A DNA stretch of 64,000 nt from Elymus sibiricus (taxonomy: Eukaryota; Streptophyta; Magnoliopsida; Poales; Poaceae). The stretch spans positions 266,766,288-266,830,287 of the forward strand of contig CM077673.1 of the NCBI GenBank assembly GCA_039707655.1. Direction: 5' to 3'. Shown here piece after piece: positions 40,386 through 52,708 of the stretch. The translations under genes and the position numbers were made by a program. Numbering within the stretch: position 1 is the first letter of the stretch; each line of letters starts with the position of its first letter. The notes under the pieces are model-generated. The model saw only the letters and a list, made by a program, of their open reading frames with translations, ran no database searches and had not been told where the DNA came from.

Positions 40386-43300
40386 TGTAACAGCCCGGGA
40401 CCGACGCTCCAGAAGATTCCCCTTTTATTCTAGTCTCGTCGTGTGATTCGTTTTATTGTCGCATTCATCATTGCATCATTCGCATCATCTGCGTAGCATC
40501 GTCACTCTTTTTTGAAAACTTGCATCCGTCGTAGTTGCCGGTTCTCTCCGTTCGTGTCGTCGACTGTTTCAAGACCAACCACACACGCACGCGCCCGCGG
40601 CATCGATAAAATGTTGTTTTCAAAAGTGCGTATAAAATATTCTCAGATTGGGTCGAAAGTTGGCATGCGGTCTTGTTATATTGTAGGCAGACCGCCTGCC
40701 AAGTTTCGTCGCAATCAGAGGTCGTTTGATACCCGAACGGTCGACCGTCGCGGCACCGTCATCGGTTTATATTAGCGGACATTTCGGTATTTCAAAATCA
40801 TGTCACGGGCCGCAATTCTCCCTCTCATCTCAGCCCAACACCACCCTACACAGCCCACTAGACCCACCAAGCCTACCCCTCCGACTGGACCATCCGATCG
40901 CGACCGGAGGGTCGAAAAACGGTTTAGAGCACCCTAACCCTAGCCAAAAACTGCTATTTATAGACCCCCACATCCAAAAATGGACCACCCTCCCTCCACC
41001 TCGAATCCCGTGCGCCCCAAACCCTAGCTGCCACTTGGCAAGCCGCCCCTCACCCGCAGCCAGCCGCGGCCCGCGGAGCCCGCGGGAGGCCCGTCCGGGC
41101 CCGGAACCGCCGCCGCCGCTCGCCCCGAGCTCCAGATCGGGAGGGAGATCCCGATCCAGCGCCCTGCTTCCCCATGGACTTCCCCCCCGCGCCGGCCGAC
41201 CGCCGGAGCTCCGACGGGCGCCGCCGGCGAGCAGCCCGCCGGAGAAGCAGGTTGACCCCGCCTGACCTCCCTCTCTCTTCTCTCCATTCTCTTCTCCCTT
41301 CCCCTAACTCTCTCTTCTCTCTCTCCAGTAGAAGCCCCATGGCCGCCATGGAAGGAGCTCCGTTGCCGTCGCCCCATGGAGCCCGCCGCCGTGCGTCTCG
41401 GTCGGAACTGCACCAGAGGGCTCCAGATCCGGCCCCGTTGGACCGGACCAGACGTCGTCCCGCACCTGGCCTCGCCGGATCTCAGCGATCGGGCACTCCA
41501 CCTCACGCCCGTGGCGTTGACCGGCCCTGTCGCACGTGTCGGGATCGAGCAGGAGGCTCGATCCGCCCGCTCGCCCGCTCCCTCCGCTGTTTGGGCCGCG
41601 CAGGCCCAAGGCCCAGCCCGGCGCAGCTCCTGGGCCCAAAGCCACTCTGGTGAGCCGTCCATATCCAGTACCCCGTGCGTGTTTTAGATATGTTGCGTCC
41701 AGTGCATTGTTAATTGCAGAAAAAGCCCTATTTTAAAATGTCTATAATTAATTAACCGTGCATCATATCCAAATACTTTATATAAGTTAAATGTGTAGAA
41801 TTTTCTGTAGATTATTAATATTGCACTTTCATGCATGATAAAAATGTTTATTGTGATGTATGCTTTCAATTCGCATAAATGTCATAATTTTTCATTGCGC
41901 ATAATTATTTAACTTTGCATCCAAATTGATCAAACCATATAAGTAAAATGTGTATATTAATTATATCGCATTTTCATGCATGTAAATATATTTAGCTTGT
42001 TGTGTTTCATGTAGGTTGCATAAATAACTTGCTAAAACGGTATATGTCCTAATCTCGCATAATTGTTGTGTCGTTTTTTTAATAAAAAACCCGCATATAA
42101 TATATGTTTTCGGGGTAGAAAAATCCAAGTAATTTATCTGTGCAATTAGTTTTGTCATTTGAGGAAGTTTGTGTGCATGTGATTTTTAAGGTGATGCCCT
42201 TTTGTTATTTTCGCGTGATTTAATCCTTGCATCATATGAATTATTGTTGAACATGAGATATTCCCTTTGACATGTGCACTAGCCCTTGGTCTTTTTGTTT
42301 GCCATGATAATCCATGTGTAGTTGTTATTTTCTTGTTGCCAACATGCTATAAAAATGTGCTGTTTTGATATGCCCAAAATATTTCTAAGTCTGAAAATTG
42401 TTATTTTGTTGCCATGTTGCCATGTGATTTGCTATTGATCTAGGAGTCTTGTGGTTGCCACCAAGGAGTCTTTTGATAAGCATGTTGTTGCCTACCAGGT
42501 TGTACCATTTGTTGCCATGTATAGGATTTGCATCATAATTAATTCTGTTGTTCAATATGTCAATCTGTTAAAAAACTGCTGCACATGTCTACTCTAATTT
42601 TCACCAAGTCTGAGAATCTGTTTTCTTCATAATGCCATGTTGTGATAATGCTAGCCATGATTCTATGCATAATTAGACCTTGCCACCATGGAATGAATTG
42701 TAGTGCATCATGTCTACTATCATGCTGTTAAGTTTCATGCTAATATATGACCTGTAGCATATAGGTTTACTGCTGCCAATATGCCTTCATGAAAATCTGC
42801 TATGCTAAAACCTGTTATTTTCACTAAGTCCTAATCTGCTATATTTTGTTGCCATGTTGTGAGCTTCCTACCATGTGTTCCATGACTCTTTTGAGTATGA
42901 TATGTGAAGATGAAATGAAGTGTGTGTTATATGCTACTGCCCCATGCTTAGTTTGTGCATTTTAGAATCTTGTAGCTTGTTGTTTTCATGTGTGCAATAT
43001 GCCATCTTGCTGTTTGGGGCAGATTTGAAATAAAACTTGTGTTGGTTGTTGTGGTTGGACCGTAGCTCCGTTTTTAACATGCCATATATGAAACTTGCTT
43101 AGATTTTCATGTAGTATCATAATATCTTGCTGCATTCATGATTTGAAGTGCTTGTGGTTGTCATTTTCATGCATTTTGCATTCATGGCATATTATCTTGT
43201 GATGGTCATATCTTTTAGGCCGTAGCTCCGTTTTATATGATCTATATATGTAAATCGACTAGAATGACGTGTAGAATCTCGTGGAGCACTTTATTTTGCT

Positions 43301-45444
43301 GTTTAACAAATATAAAACCTGATTAGTTCAGATCTGGACCAAACTTATAATTTGCATATGAGGTCGCTTCGGAAATACTATAAGTTGTTTCCGACCTCAT
43401 TTAAGATGCCTAGATAGTGTAGTTTCATTATGCTTCACCTCTTGCCATGTTAACAACATTTAAACATGCCATGTAAATAAACGAGAGTGAACTAAATGTT
43501 AGTTTCGTCAATATGCAACCCGTTGCATATTGAACTTCACTTAATGTGTAGTATTTGTTTGTTGTGATTGCCATACCTTGCATATTTAAACCGGACATGC
43601 ATCATATTTGTTTGCGCATTATGTCATGCATATGTTGTGCTGTTCTCGTGTGTTGATTGTTGTTTTCGGATTGCTTCTTCTCGATAGAGTTCCGAAAGCG
43701 TTCGGAGTGTGAGGATTCGTTCGACTACGTTGGCTCGTCTTCTTCATGGATTCGTTCTTCTTCCAAGCGGGATCTCAGGCAAGATGATCATTTCCCTGGA
43801 TACCATTACTGTCATTGTCATGCTAGATGTCTCGTTTCTATCGCTGTCTCGCTACCTACCACTTGTATGTCAAGCCTCCCAAATTGCCATGAAAAGCCTC
43901 TAACCCCTCCACATCCCAGCAGACATTGTTTGGCTATGTTACTGCTTGCTCAGCCTTTCTTATAGCGTTGCTAGTTGCAGGTGCATATTGTTTCCATGTG
44001 TCAACATGGATATCCTTTTGATATATCACAATATTATTGCTATTTAATTTAATGCACATATATACTTGGTAAAGGGTGGAAGGCTTGGCCTTTTGCTCGA
44101 TGTTTTGTTCCACTCTTGCCGCCCCTAGTTACTTGTGTACCGGTGTTATGTTCCATAACTGAGCGCTCCTAACATGCTCGGGGTTGTTATGGGGACCCCC
44201 TTGATTTTTGTTTTAGGATAAAACTTGTCTGGCAAGGCCCAACATTGGTACTACATTTGCCTAATAACAACTAATAAAACGCATAGGGACCCGCCGGCAC
44301 CCGCGGATCTTTAATCAACCCCCCGGGCCAGTGCTCCTCATGAGTGTTGGTCCAACCTGTCAACCGCCGGTGGCCACCAGGGACAACTCTGTGATTGGCC
44401 TACCGGAAGTTTGGACAATCCGTCGTGTCCTGAGAACGAGATACGCGGCTCCTATCGGGATCGTCGACACGCCGGGCGGCCTTGCTAGATTTGTTTTACC
44501 TTTCTCGAAAGTCTTGTGCGAGGAATTCCGATAATACTTCGGGCTATCTCGAGGTTGCGGTTTTCCAGTGGAATTGCCTAGGAAGATCACGAGATTCGTG
44601 GTCGAGGTTATTCCCGCGGTGTGTGGTTAGTTTGTGATGGATGAGTTGGAGCACCCCCTCCAGGGTTAAATCTTTCAAAAAGCCATGCCCGCGGTTACGT
44701 GGCAACTTGGAAACTTTGTTTAACACCCGGTCATAGCAAACTTGAAGTAAACTCCAATAAAATATACCAACCGTGTGCGTAACCGTGACTGTCTCTTCTC
44801 GTGAGTTCTTATCCGAGGGAGAACACGGTGGGGTTATGTTTGACGTAAGTTGGTGTTCAGGATCTCTTAGAGATCATTACTAGATCACGTCCGTTTATTC
44901 GACAATCATCCCCCTTTATTCTTGTACTCGTAAGTTAGCCACTCAAATAAATGCTTAGTACTTGCTGCAGCCTCACCACTTAACCATATCTCACCCATTA
45001 AGCTTTAATAGTCTTGATACCCTTGGAAATGAGATTGCTGAGTCACTGTGGCTCACGGATTACTACAACAACAGTTGCAGGTACAGGTAATGCAATGATA
45101 TGACGTGAGCACGATATTTGTTTGATTTGGAGTTCTTCTTCTTCTTCTTCATCGATCTAGGATGGGTTCCAGGCGGCATCCTGGGATAGCAAGGATGGAT
45201 GTCATTTTTTCGTTTGTTTTCGTCCGTAGTCGGACCCTGCTCTTCTGTATGATATTTGGATATGTTGTTGTATTGATGTGATATTGATGTAGCTTGTGGC
45301 GAGTGTAAGCCAATTCCATATACTCATCTCTTCTTTACATGTACTTGTAATGGTATCCATTCTTGCGAAACGACGAGATGCGCTTCTATCCCTGTCGAGG
45401 CCCTCGTGCCAAAATAAGGATAGGATCGCATCTTGGGCGTTACA
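40386..45444 (+). mobile_element. S: 5,059-bp lone LTR inserted in the B 3' LTR
   Basis: Starts TGTAACAGCCCGGGACCGAC and ends TTGGGCGTTACA, with a perfect 5-bp duplication GGTAT (40381-40385 and 45445-45449). The uninterrupted site is seen in the B 5' LTR at about 12105-12115. There is no primer site, polypurine tract, coding domain or internal repeat of its own ends, so it is best read as a solo LTR of a family with very long LTRs (Sukkula/Erika type by size and ends; name uncertain). It has a plus-strand TATA-like CTATTTATAG near 40958 followed by a GC-rich CT-repeat stretch to about 41650 and then 3.8 kb of AT-rich sequence. ORFs in the GC-rich part overlap on both strands and are not supported. 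Confidence 0.78.
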
Positions 45445-45449
45445 GGTAT

Positions 45450-46341
45450 CCAGTGCCCCTAACTTATGCACAGGCGGTATTAGCAAAACCCATTGGGAAG
45501 GCTACAGCATCTCTAAGCAAGCATTCAAGAACCAGCGTCCGGCAGCAACAACCTGCAGAAAGCCAAGCAAGCGCCAGCAACGCCAGCACAACGGCCCAGG
45601 AGGGGCCCAAAACGCGCCAGCCATGCCCCCAGAGCCTGCCGGGGGTGAGGCACGCACATCTCCAGAAGACCCGGCAAGACGTCCCCCGGCAAGCACGAGC
45701 TAACCAGCCACCGCTCCACCGCATCGCTACGCCAGTCACTTATCAATGCCGTGTCGAGCCCTCAAGCGGCTAAACAGCTCTCGCTAAGCACGTGGCAGCG
45801 CGCCGGAAGGCAAGTTATGCCCAGTTGACACCCGCCCTACAGCGTGTCAAGACCATAAGCAATGGCTAGCCAAGCGGTGGTAAGAGCTTGCCGGGGATGC
45901 ACCCCCGAGCGCCACCTAGACTAGTAATCATGGTATTTTGTCCTAAATGCCAGAGTTAGGTATGATAGCTCTCCTAAGTTATCTAATCGATAGATAATGA
46001 CTGTTCTGCCATTGTGGTAACCCCTTGCACTATAAAAGGAGGCCCAAGGCAACCTAGCTCAAGATTCGGACCTTTGGACACTGGTACTCGCGTAGTAGCT
46101 CACCCCGATAGCAGCTGTTGCCGGGGCTAAGCGTTGCGTGTTCTTCATGTTCCTCTGATCAATCCACCAAAAGCAGGAGTAGGGTTTTACGCTTAGCAGC
46201 GGCCCGAACCTGGGTAAAATGCATGTGTCCTGATCGTCGCGCCGTCTCACGCTCTCCGCTCTTTGTGCAACGTGACCCCCCTTGCCGAACCACAAAGGGG
46301 CCTCTGGTCCCATAGGTGATCGTGAGCATCCATGCCCGACA
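45450..46341 (+). repeat. Element B 3' LTR, remainder
   Basis: Matches 12111-12977; contains TATA box at 46031-46038. A roughly 40-bp segment (46046-46085) replaces the shorter one in the 5' LTR. Ends CATGCCCGACA, then AAAGG. Confidence 0.9.
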
Positions 46342-46346
46342 AAAGG

Positions 46347-47692
46347 TATTCCAATTATTATGGGACAAGTAGGATTGCAATCAATATCAAGAAAAATGAA
46401 ATCTAAAGGCACATAATTTTTCTTTGCAATAATGAGCACATCTTTAATCCTACCTAGAGGTTTCTTAATGGTAGAATCCGCAAGATGCAAGTTAAGGGAA
46501 CAATCTTCAATATTAGTGAGACCAAGCACATGACAAAGAGATTTAGGAATAGTTGAAACACTAGCACCTAGGCCACACAAGGCATTGCATTCATATTTAT
46601 TTATCTTTATTTTAATAGTAGGTTCCCACTCATCATGCAATTTTCTAGGAATAGAAACTTCAAGCTCAAGTTTCTCATCATAAGCTTTTATCATAGCTTC
46701 TACTATATGTTCGGTAAAAGCTTTGTTTTGTTCATAGGCATTGGGTGAGCTAATAATGGTTTGAAACAAGGAAATACATTCTACTAAAGAGCAATTTTCA
46801 TAATTAAAGTCCTTGTAATCCAAAATAGTGGGCACATCACTTGTTAAAGTTTTGACCTCTCCAAACTCACATTTTTTCACTTTTAGCATCAAAATCATCA
46901 CCCTCCAAACAAACAGGACACTTCTCAACTAGAGTTGACTCATCTCCAGTCCCTTTATCATTTATATTCAGATAAGTAAACAAAGATTCAATAGGAGAAG
47001 TACCAATCATTTTAAGATCTTCATCATGATTCCGTTAAAAACCGGGTGGAAGAGATTTTTCTAAGAATTCCCGCTTAGCTTTCAACTTAGCGGTCCACTC
47101 CTTACTTTCATTAATAGATATTTGGATAGATTTAATAGTCTCATTAAAATCATGCTTAGGTGGCAAAGCTTTACTTTTAAGAGTTTCCACATCAAGAGCA
47201 ATTCTATCCATGTTTTTAGCCAAAGCATCAACTACATGCAATTTTTCTTCTACCATAGTGTTGAAAACCTTTTGAGAATTAATAAATTCTTTAATTGTGT
47301 TCTCAAGATCAGAGGGTATCCTATTAGAATTTGTAGAAGAATTTACATAAGAATTTCCATGGTTGTTAGAGGATTACCGGGATACGGTCTAGAATTGGAG
47401 TTTACTCTATACGCATTGTTATTGAAATTATTTCGCGAGATAAAGTTCACATCAATACCATCATGATCTTGCTCAATCAAAGTAGACAAGGGCATATCAT
47501 TGGGATCAACATGAGCCTTTTTACTAGCAACCATATTCATAAGAGCATCCACTTTTTCGCTCAAAGTAGTGATTTCTTCAACAGAATTTACTTTCTTACT
47601 GGTTGGAGCTCTTTCGGTATGCCATTGAGAATAATTTGTCATAATGTTGTCCAGAAGTTTTGTGGCCTCTCCTAAGGTCACATCCATAAAGG
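46347..47692 (-). pseudogene. Element A gag-protease, truncated at its 5' end
   Basis: Minus-strand fragments of a gag-protease polyprotein. From the right: a gag part with the conserved VTLGEATKLLDNIM and SQWHTERAPTSKKVN, a linker with HVDPNDMPLSTLIEQDHDG and NNFNNNAYRVNS, a segment with heptad-like spacing (47256-47035), and the protease region. The protease motif reads NALCGLGASVSTIPKSL where E has FALCDLGASVSTIPKSL, so the catalytic Asp is replaced by Gly. Frames change near 47340, 47030 and 46930. The capsid core N-terminal to VTLGEATK is missing because the sequence ends at the junction with D. The continuous frame that enters the B LTR at 46341 is a fusion artefact. Confidence 0.78.
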
Positions 47693-48638
47693 CACTCGCC
47701 AGAGACCGGCTGCACCGCGAGGTCTGAGTCGCCAAAACAAAGGATGCGCCGGATGCCGATCTCTTTGGTGAGCCGGAGACCATGGGCGAGTACCTCGTAC
47801 TAGGCCACATTGTTGGAGGTGGCAAAGTGGATCTGGAGGGCATATTTGAGCTGGTCCCCTTTTGGGGAGGACAAGACAATGTCGGCTCCCAAGCCGGTGC
47901 GCATCTTTGAGCCGTCGAAGTGCATGCGCGAGTGCGTGGAGTCGGGAGGCGGCGGCACTAACTGGGTCTCCGCCCAATCGACAATGAAGTTGGCCACCGT
48001 GTGCGACTTGATGGCCGTGCGCGGCTCGTATTGGATGTCGTGGTCTGCGAGGGCAATGGCCCACTTGGCAATCCGACCGGTGGCGTCCTGGTTGCCCATG
48101 ATCTCCGAGAGCGGAGCCGTGCTCACCAAGGTGATGATGTGCTCCTGGAAGTATTGTTTTAGCTTCTTTGTGGCGAAGTACATGCCATAGCACAACTTCT
48201 GGTATTGGGGGTAGTTCTGCTTGGAGGCGGAGAGGACCTTGCTCAGGTAGTAGATGGGGCATTGAACCGGCAGCGCCCTGCCTTCCTCGGGCCGCTCCAC
48301 CACCAGAACGACGCTGACCACGTGTGTGGTTGCCGTGATGTACGCGAGCATGGGTTCCTTCTCAACCGGCATGGCCAAGACGGGCGCGGTGGAAAGGGCG
48401 TGCTTGAGGTCGCGAAACGCCTAGTCCGCCTGGTCAGTCCACTTGAATTTGGTGGTCTTCTTCATAAGCTGGTAGAGGGGCAGCGCCTTCTCGCCCAGTC
48501 GGCTGACAAACCGGCAGAGCAAGGCGAGGCAGCCGGCGAACTTCTGGACGTCGCATAGCTTGGCTCACTTGTGCATGCACTTGATGGCCTTGATCTTCTC
48601 TGGGTTAGCTTCGATCCCATAGGCGGAGACAAAGAAAC
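47693..48638 (-). pseudogene. Element D (Tat-type), RT thumb and RNase H fragment
   Basis: Minus strand, from the E insertion leftward: the end of RT (YGIEANPEKIKAI), connection domain (CLALLCRFVSRLGEKALPLY) and RNase H (HFDGSKMRTGLGADIVLSS; RRILCFGDSDLAVQPVSG). A TAG at about 47802 falls where the catalytic glutamate segment (usually NVAEYEAL) should be. Stops also lie near 48423 and 48567. It is the direct continuation of the RT at 56624-57350; E inserted between them with duplication GAAAC (48634-48638 and 56619-56623). The left edge at 47692 is an abrupt junction with gag of A, with no LTR or target duplication. Confidence 0.82.
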
Positions 48639-50216
48639 TGACATGGCTTGAGACTGTGTCGGTATTTCCCCAAAGAGGAAGGGATGACGCAGCACAGCGA
48701 CGGTAAGTATTTCCCTCAGTTATGAAATCAAGCTATCGAACCAGTAGGAGGATCACCACCACCTAATAATAAATACCTGCACACAAAGAACAAATACTTG
48801 CAACCCCGCACGAAAGAGAGGTTGTCAAACTCTCTACGGTAAAAAGATAGATTAGGATATGATAGATTGGAGAGATAGATCTCTCAAGAACACAAAATAA
48901 AAAAGAGCAAATAAAAAGTGCAGCAAGGTATTTTTGGGTTTTTGGAATAATAGATCTGAAAACAAAAGCGGCAAAAAGATAGATCGGAAAGCAATATGTT
49001 GGAAAAGTAGACCCGAGGGCCGTAGGTTTCACTAGTGGCTTCTCTCAAGAGTATAGCACACGGTGGGTGAACAAATTACTGTTGGGCAATCGATAGAAGA
49101 TCAAATAATCATGACGATATCCAAGGCGATTATCATTATATAGGCATCACGTCCAAGATAAGTAGACCGACTCCTGCCTGCATCTACTACTATTACTCGA
49201 CACATCGACTGCTATCCAGCATGCATCTAGTGTATTAAGTTCATGGGAAAACGGAGCAATGCAATAAGAACGATGACATGATGTAGACAAGATCTTTTCA
49301 TGTAGGAATAGACCCCATCTTGTTATACTTAATAGCAACGATACATACGTGCCTTGCTGCCCCTTCTGTCACTGGGAGAGGATACCGCAAGATCGAACCC
49401 ATCACAAAGCACCTTTTCCCATGGCAAGAAAAATCGATCTAGTTGGCCTAACTAAACCAAAGATTCGAAGAAGAAATACGAGGCTATAAGTAATCATGCA
49501 TATAAGAGATCAAAGAAGACTCAAATAATATTCATGGATAGAAACTGATCATGAACTCAAAATTCATTGGATCCCAACAAACACACCTTAAAAGTTTACA
49601 TCAAATAGATCTCCAAGAGACCATTGTATTGAGAATCAAAAGGGAGAGAGAGGAAGCCATCTAGCTACTGCCTAAGGACCCGTAGGTTTATGGTGGACTA
49701 CTCACGCATCATCGGAGAGGCACCAATGAGGATGATGAACCCCTTCGTGATGGTGTTAGATTGGATCTCGAGGCTCTGGAACTTGAGGCGGCTGGATGTG
49801 TTTTTGGTCGACTCCTCTAGGGTTTATGGAACATTTGGGAATTTATAGGCATCGGAGGCAGTGCAGAGGGGTCCCGAGGAGGGCACAACCCATCAAGCCG
49901 TGCTTGGGGCCTCAGGCGCGCCCTAGTGGGTTGTGGTCTCCATGGCCCACCTCTCTGGCACTTCTTTGGCCCACTGGATGTCTTCTGGTCCAAAAACAAT
50001 CTCCAAAAAGTTTCATCGTGATTGGACTCCGTTTGGTATTGATATTCTGCAAAGTAAAAAACAAGCAAAAACAGCAACTGGCACTTTGGCACTATGTCAA
50101 TAGGTTAGTCCCAAAAAATGATATAAAGTTGCTATAAAATGATTGTAAAACATCCAAGAATGATAATATAACAGCATGGAACAAGCAAAAATTGTAGATA
50201 TGTTGGAGACGTATCA
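48639..50216 (-). repeat. Element E 3' LTR
   Basis: Plus-strand ends TGACATGGCTTGAGACTG and GGAGACGTATCA; 1,578 bp. A minus-strand TATAAAT lies at 49841-49847. Confidence 0.9.
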
Positions 50217-50233
50217 GCATCCCCAAGCTTAAT
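50217..50233 (-). other. Polypurine tract of element E
   Basis: Minus strand TTAAGCTTGGGGATGC abutting the LTR start. Confidence 0.75.
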
Positions 50234-52708
50234 TCCTACTCGTCCTCGAGTAGGTAAATGATAAGAACATAATTTTTGATGTGGAATGCTGCCTAACATG
50301 TTCATCATATAATCTTTTCTTTTGTAGCATGGACATTTGGACTTGTAGATGATTCAAAGCAATAGTCTAGTTTTAACATAATGACTTCAATACTCAAGCA
50401 TGCCAACAAGCAACCATGTCTTTCAAAATATCAACACCAAAGAGAGTTATCCCTAGCCCATCATGCTCAATCATTGATCCATTCATGAAACACACTCAAA
50501 TATTAGCTATACCCAATGCTCAAGTACGATCATAGTGCCCCCTAATTGGTGCTTTATAAGAGAAGATGGAGACTCAAAGTAAAAAATAACAATTGCATAA
50601 AGTAAATAGATAGGCCATTCGCAGAGGGAAGTAGGGATTTGTAGAGGTGTGAGAGCTCAAAGTTTAAATTGAGAGAGAAAAATATTTTGAGTGCCATGCC
50701 TTTCCAGTCAACGAAAATGAAAAAATAGTTCACAATACTTTCCATGCTAGATATATCATAGGCGGTTCCCAAACAGAAAATAAAGTTTATTCCTTTTTCC
50801 ACCATTCTTTCACAATCCATGGCTGGCCGTATCCACGGTTGCTTTCCATACCAACACTTTCCAAGAAATTTATTATTTGACAACATAAAGTAAAAAAATT
50901 CTTTTTCATTTCGGGGCTGTGCATCCCTATTACCGCCGCACTCTCGTGCAATGACAAGTGAATAAACATTCATCTTGAGAATAACACATCTAGCATGGAA
51001 AAATATTGGACACCCCCTACCGTTTCATGAGCAGTACGAGCACACAAAAGAGAAAATTTATTTTGAAAATTAGAGATGGCACGTACAAATTTGCTTAGAA
51101 CGGCATGGAAATACCGCATATAGGTAGGTATGGTGGACTCATAAGGCAAAACTGGGTTTAAGGATTTTGGATGCACAAGTAGTATTTCTACTTAGTACAA
51201 GTGGAGACTAGCAAATAGATTGAGAAGCATCCAACCAAGAAACGAAAATTCACATAAATGAGCATTGAGCATAACTAACACCGAATAATGCACCATGAGT
51301 AGGATGTGATTTCATTGCATAACTATTGACATTCATACTTGCATTGGGAATCACAAACCTTAACACCAATATTCCTACTAAAGCATAATTACTCACTAAC
51401 ATGACTCACATATTACTATCATCATGTCTCCTATTGCAAGGAATCAAGTTTAATTTGTCCAATGATCTTCATGAAAGTTTTTATTATACCCTCCTTGGAT
51501 ATCTATCACTTTGGGACTAGTTTCATATATTGCCATTGCTTTTGACAAGCTCAAACGAATTTAAGTGAAGAACATAAGTATAAAAGTTTCATCTCTCAAA
51601 ATAGTATAAGTGAAGCATGATAGGATTTCTTCAAAATTTACTAACTCTCAAATTAATATAAGTAAAGCATGAGTGTGCTTCTTCAAAAATTTCCAAGCAC
51701 ACCGTGCTAAAAAAGATACAAGTGAAGCACTAGAGCAATTCTATAGCTCAAAAAGTTTAAGTGAAGCATATAGAGAAATTCTAACAAATCATAGCATAAT
51801 TTTGGCTCTCTCAAATAGGTGTGTCCAGCAAGGATACAAGTGACAAACTAACAAGCAAAGCAAGCAAAGACTCAAATGATACAAGACGCTCCAAGCAAAA
51901 CTCATGATATGTGACGAATAAAAATATAGCTCCAAGTAAAATACCGATGGTCGTTAGAAGAAAGAGGGAATGCCACTCGGGGCATCCCCAAGCTTAGTTG
52001 CTTGTTTCTATTTGGATATATCTTGGGGGTGCTGTAGCATCCCCAAGCTTGGGCTCTTTTCACTCATTATTCCTTCATCCATCGTGATCTCATCCAAAAC
52101 TTGAAAACTTCAATCACACAAAACTCAACAAAATCTTCGTGAGATCCGTTAGTATAATAAAGCAAATCACTACTTTAGGTGCTGTTGCAAACCCATTCAT
52201 ATTTTATTATTTCATTATACCTATTGTATTTTAACTTTACCATGGCTCATACCCTTCAATATAACCCATAGATTCATCAAAACAAGCACACAATGCAACA
52301 AAAACATAATCTGTCTTAAACAGAACAGTCCGCAGTAATCTGTACTCTAACCATACTTTTATAACTCTAAAAATTCAGGAAAAATAGGACAACGTAAAGA
52401 ATTTGTATAGCAACACCGTGTTAAAATTTCAGCTCAAGATCACGTTCCAGTAAAAAAATGAAAATTCGAACACTGGAGGCAAAGTTTCTGTTTTAGGTTC
52501 AGCATCGCTTCTACTCATCTTATGAATCATCCTAAAGGCTCTACTTGGCACAAACACTAAATGAAACATAAAAACACAATCATAACAGAGGCATAATTGT
52601 GTCAACACTCAAATACAGAAAGGAAAAGACGAAAATAAATTTATTCATTGGGTTGCCTCCGAACAAGCGCTATCGTTTTACGCCCGTAGCTAGGCATAAT
52701 GCATAGAT
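50234..52708 (-). other. Element E long non-coding 3' region
   Basis: No credible ORF in 2.5 kb. Contains CGCATATAGGTAGGTATGG near 51115, TATAAGTGAAGCA repeats at 51605-51780, GCATCCCCAAGCTT at 51982-51995 and 52037-52050, and the GGGTTGCCTCCGAACAAGCG block at 52650-52670. Collinear with A and C. Confidence 0.6.

Larger units (their letters stand above)
12086..46341 (+). mobile_element. Element B: Tat-type Gypsy retrotransposon with decayed gag-pol
   Basis: 5' LTR 12086-12977, primer site 12982-13001, gag to integrase 13070-21114, antisense ORF 39300-39908, polypurine tract 40346-40360, 3' LTR 40361-40385 plus 45450-46341. Flanked by AAAGG on both sides. Domain order gag, protease, RT, RNase H, integrase is that of Gypsy elements; LTR ends TGTCGATG...CCGACA, the TTTGGCGTGCCAGGTAGGGG junction and the GACCCGGGGGCTCC tract are typical of the Tat lineage (RIRE2-like). 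Three later insertions lie within it: a Mutator-like element, C, and LTR S. The two LTRs differ at roughly 8 percent of the first 135 positions by eye, so B is considerably older than N. Confidence 0.88.
7582..47692 (-). mobile_element. Element A: Athila-type Gypsy retrotransposon, gag-protease only, 5' end lost
   Basis: In element orientation (minus strand) the surviving parts are gag-protease coding (47692-46347 and 12085-11915), a long 3' region (11914-9129), a polypurine tract and the 3' LTR (9128-7582). Element B is inserted in the protease-distal coding region with a 5-bp duplication AAAGG (12081-12085 and 46342-46346). The 5' LTR and primer site are missing: at about 47692 the gag sequence joins unrelated Tat-type RNase H sequence (D). 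No RT, RNase H or integrase of Athila type is present between the protease end and the polypurine tract, as in the complete element E. The left flank GTACAACACGC at 7571-7581 is interrupted gene H. Confidence 0.8.

Noticed and set aside
40933..40955. CCCTAACCCTAG resembling plant telomere repeat
   Set aside because: Only one and a half imperfect units, inside an LTR; chance match.
41024..41687. Several overlapping ORFs on both strands in S
   Set aside because: They lie in the GC-rich part of a solo LTR, overlap in all frames and have no conserved motif.
46059..46928. 289-codon minus-strand ORF
   Set aside because: A fusion artefact: the first two thirds are A protease, the rest is the B LTR read in reverse. 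The junction is the AAAGG duplication.
47343..47879. 178-codon minus-strand ORF
   Set aside because: Starts in out-of-frame D RNase H and crosses the junction at 47692 into A gag; not a single protein.
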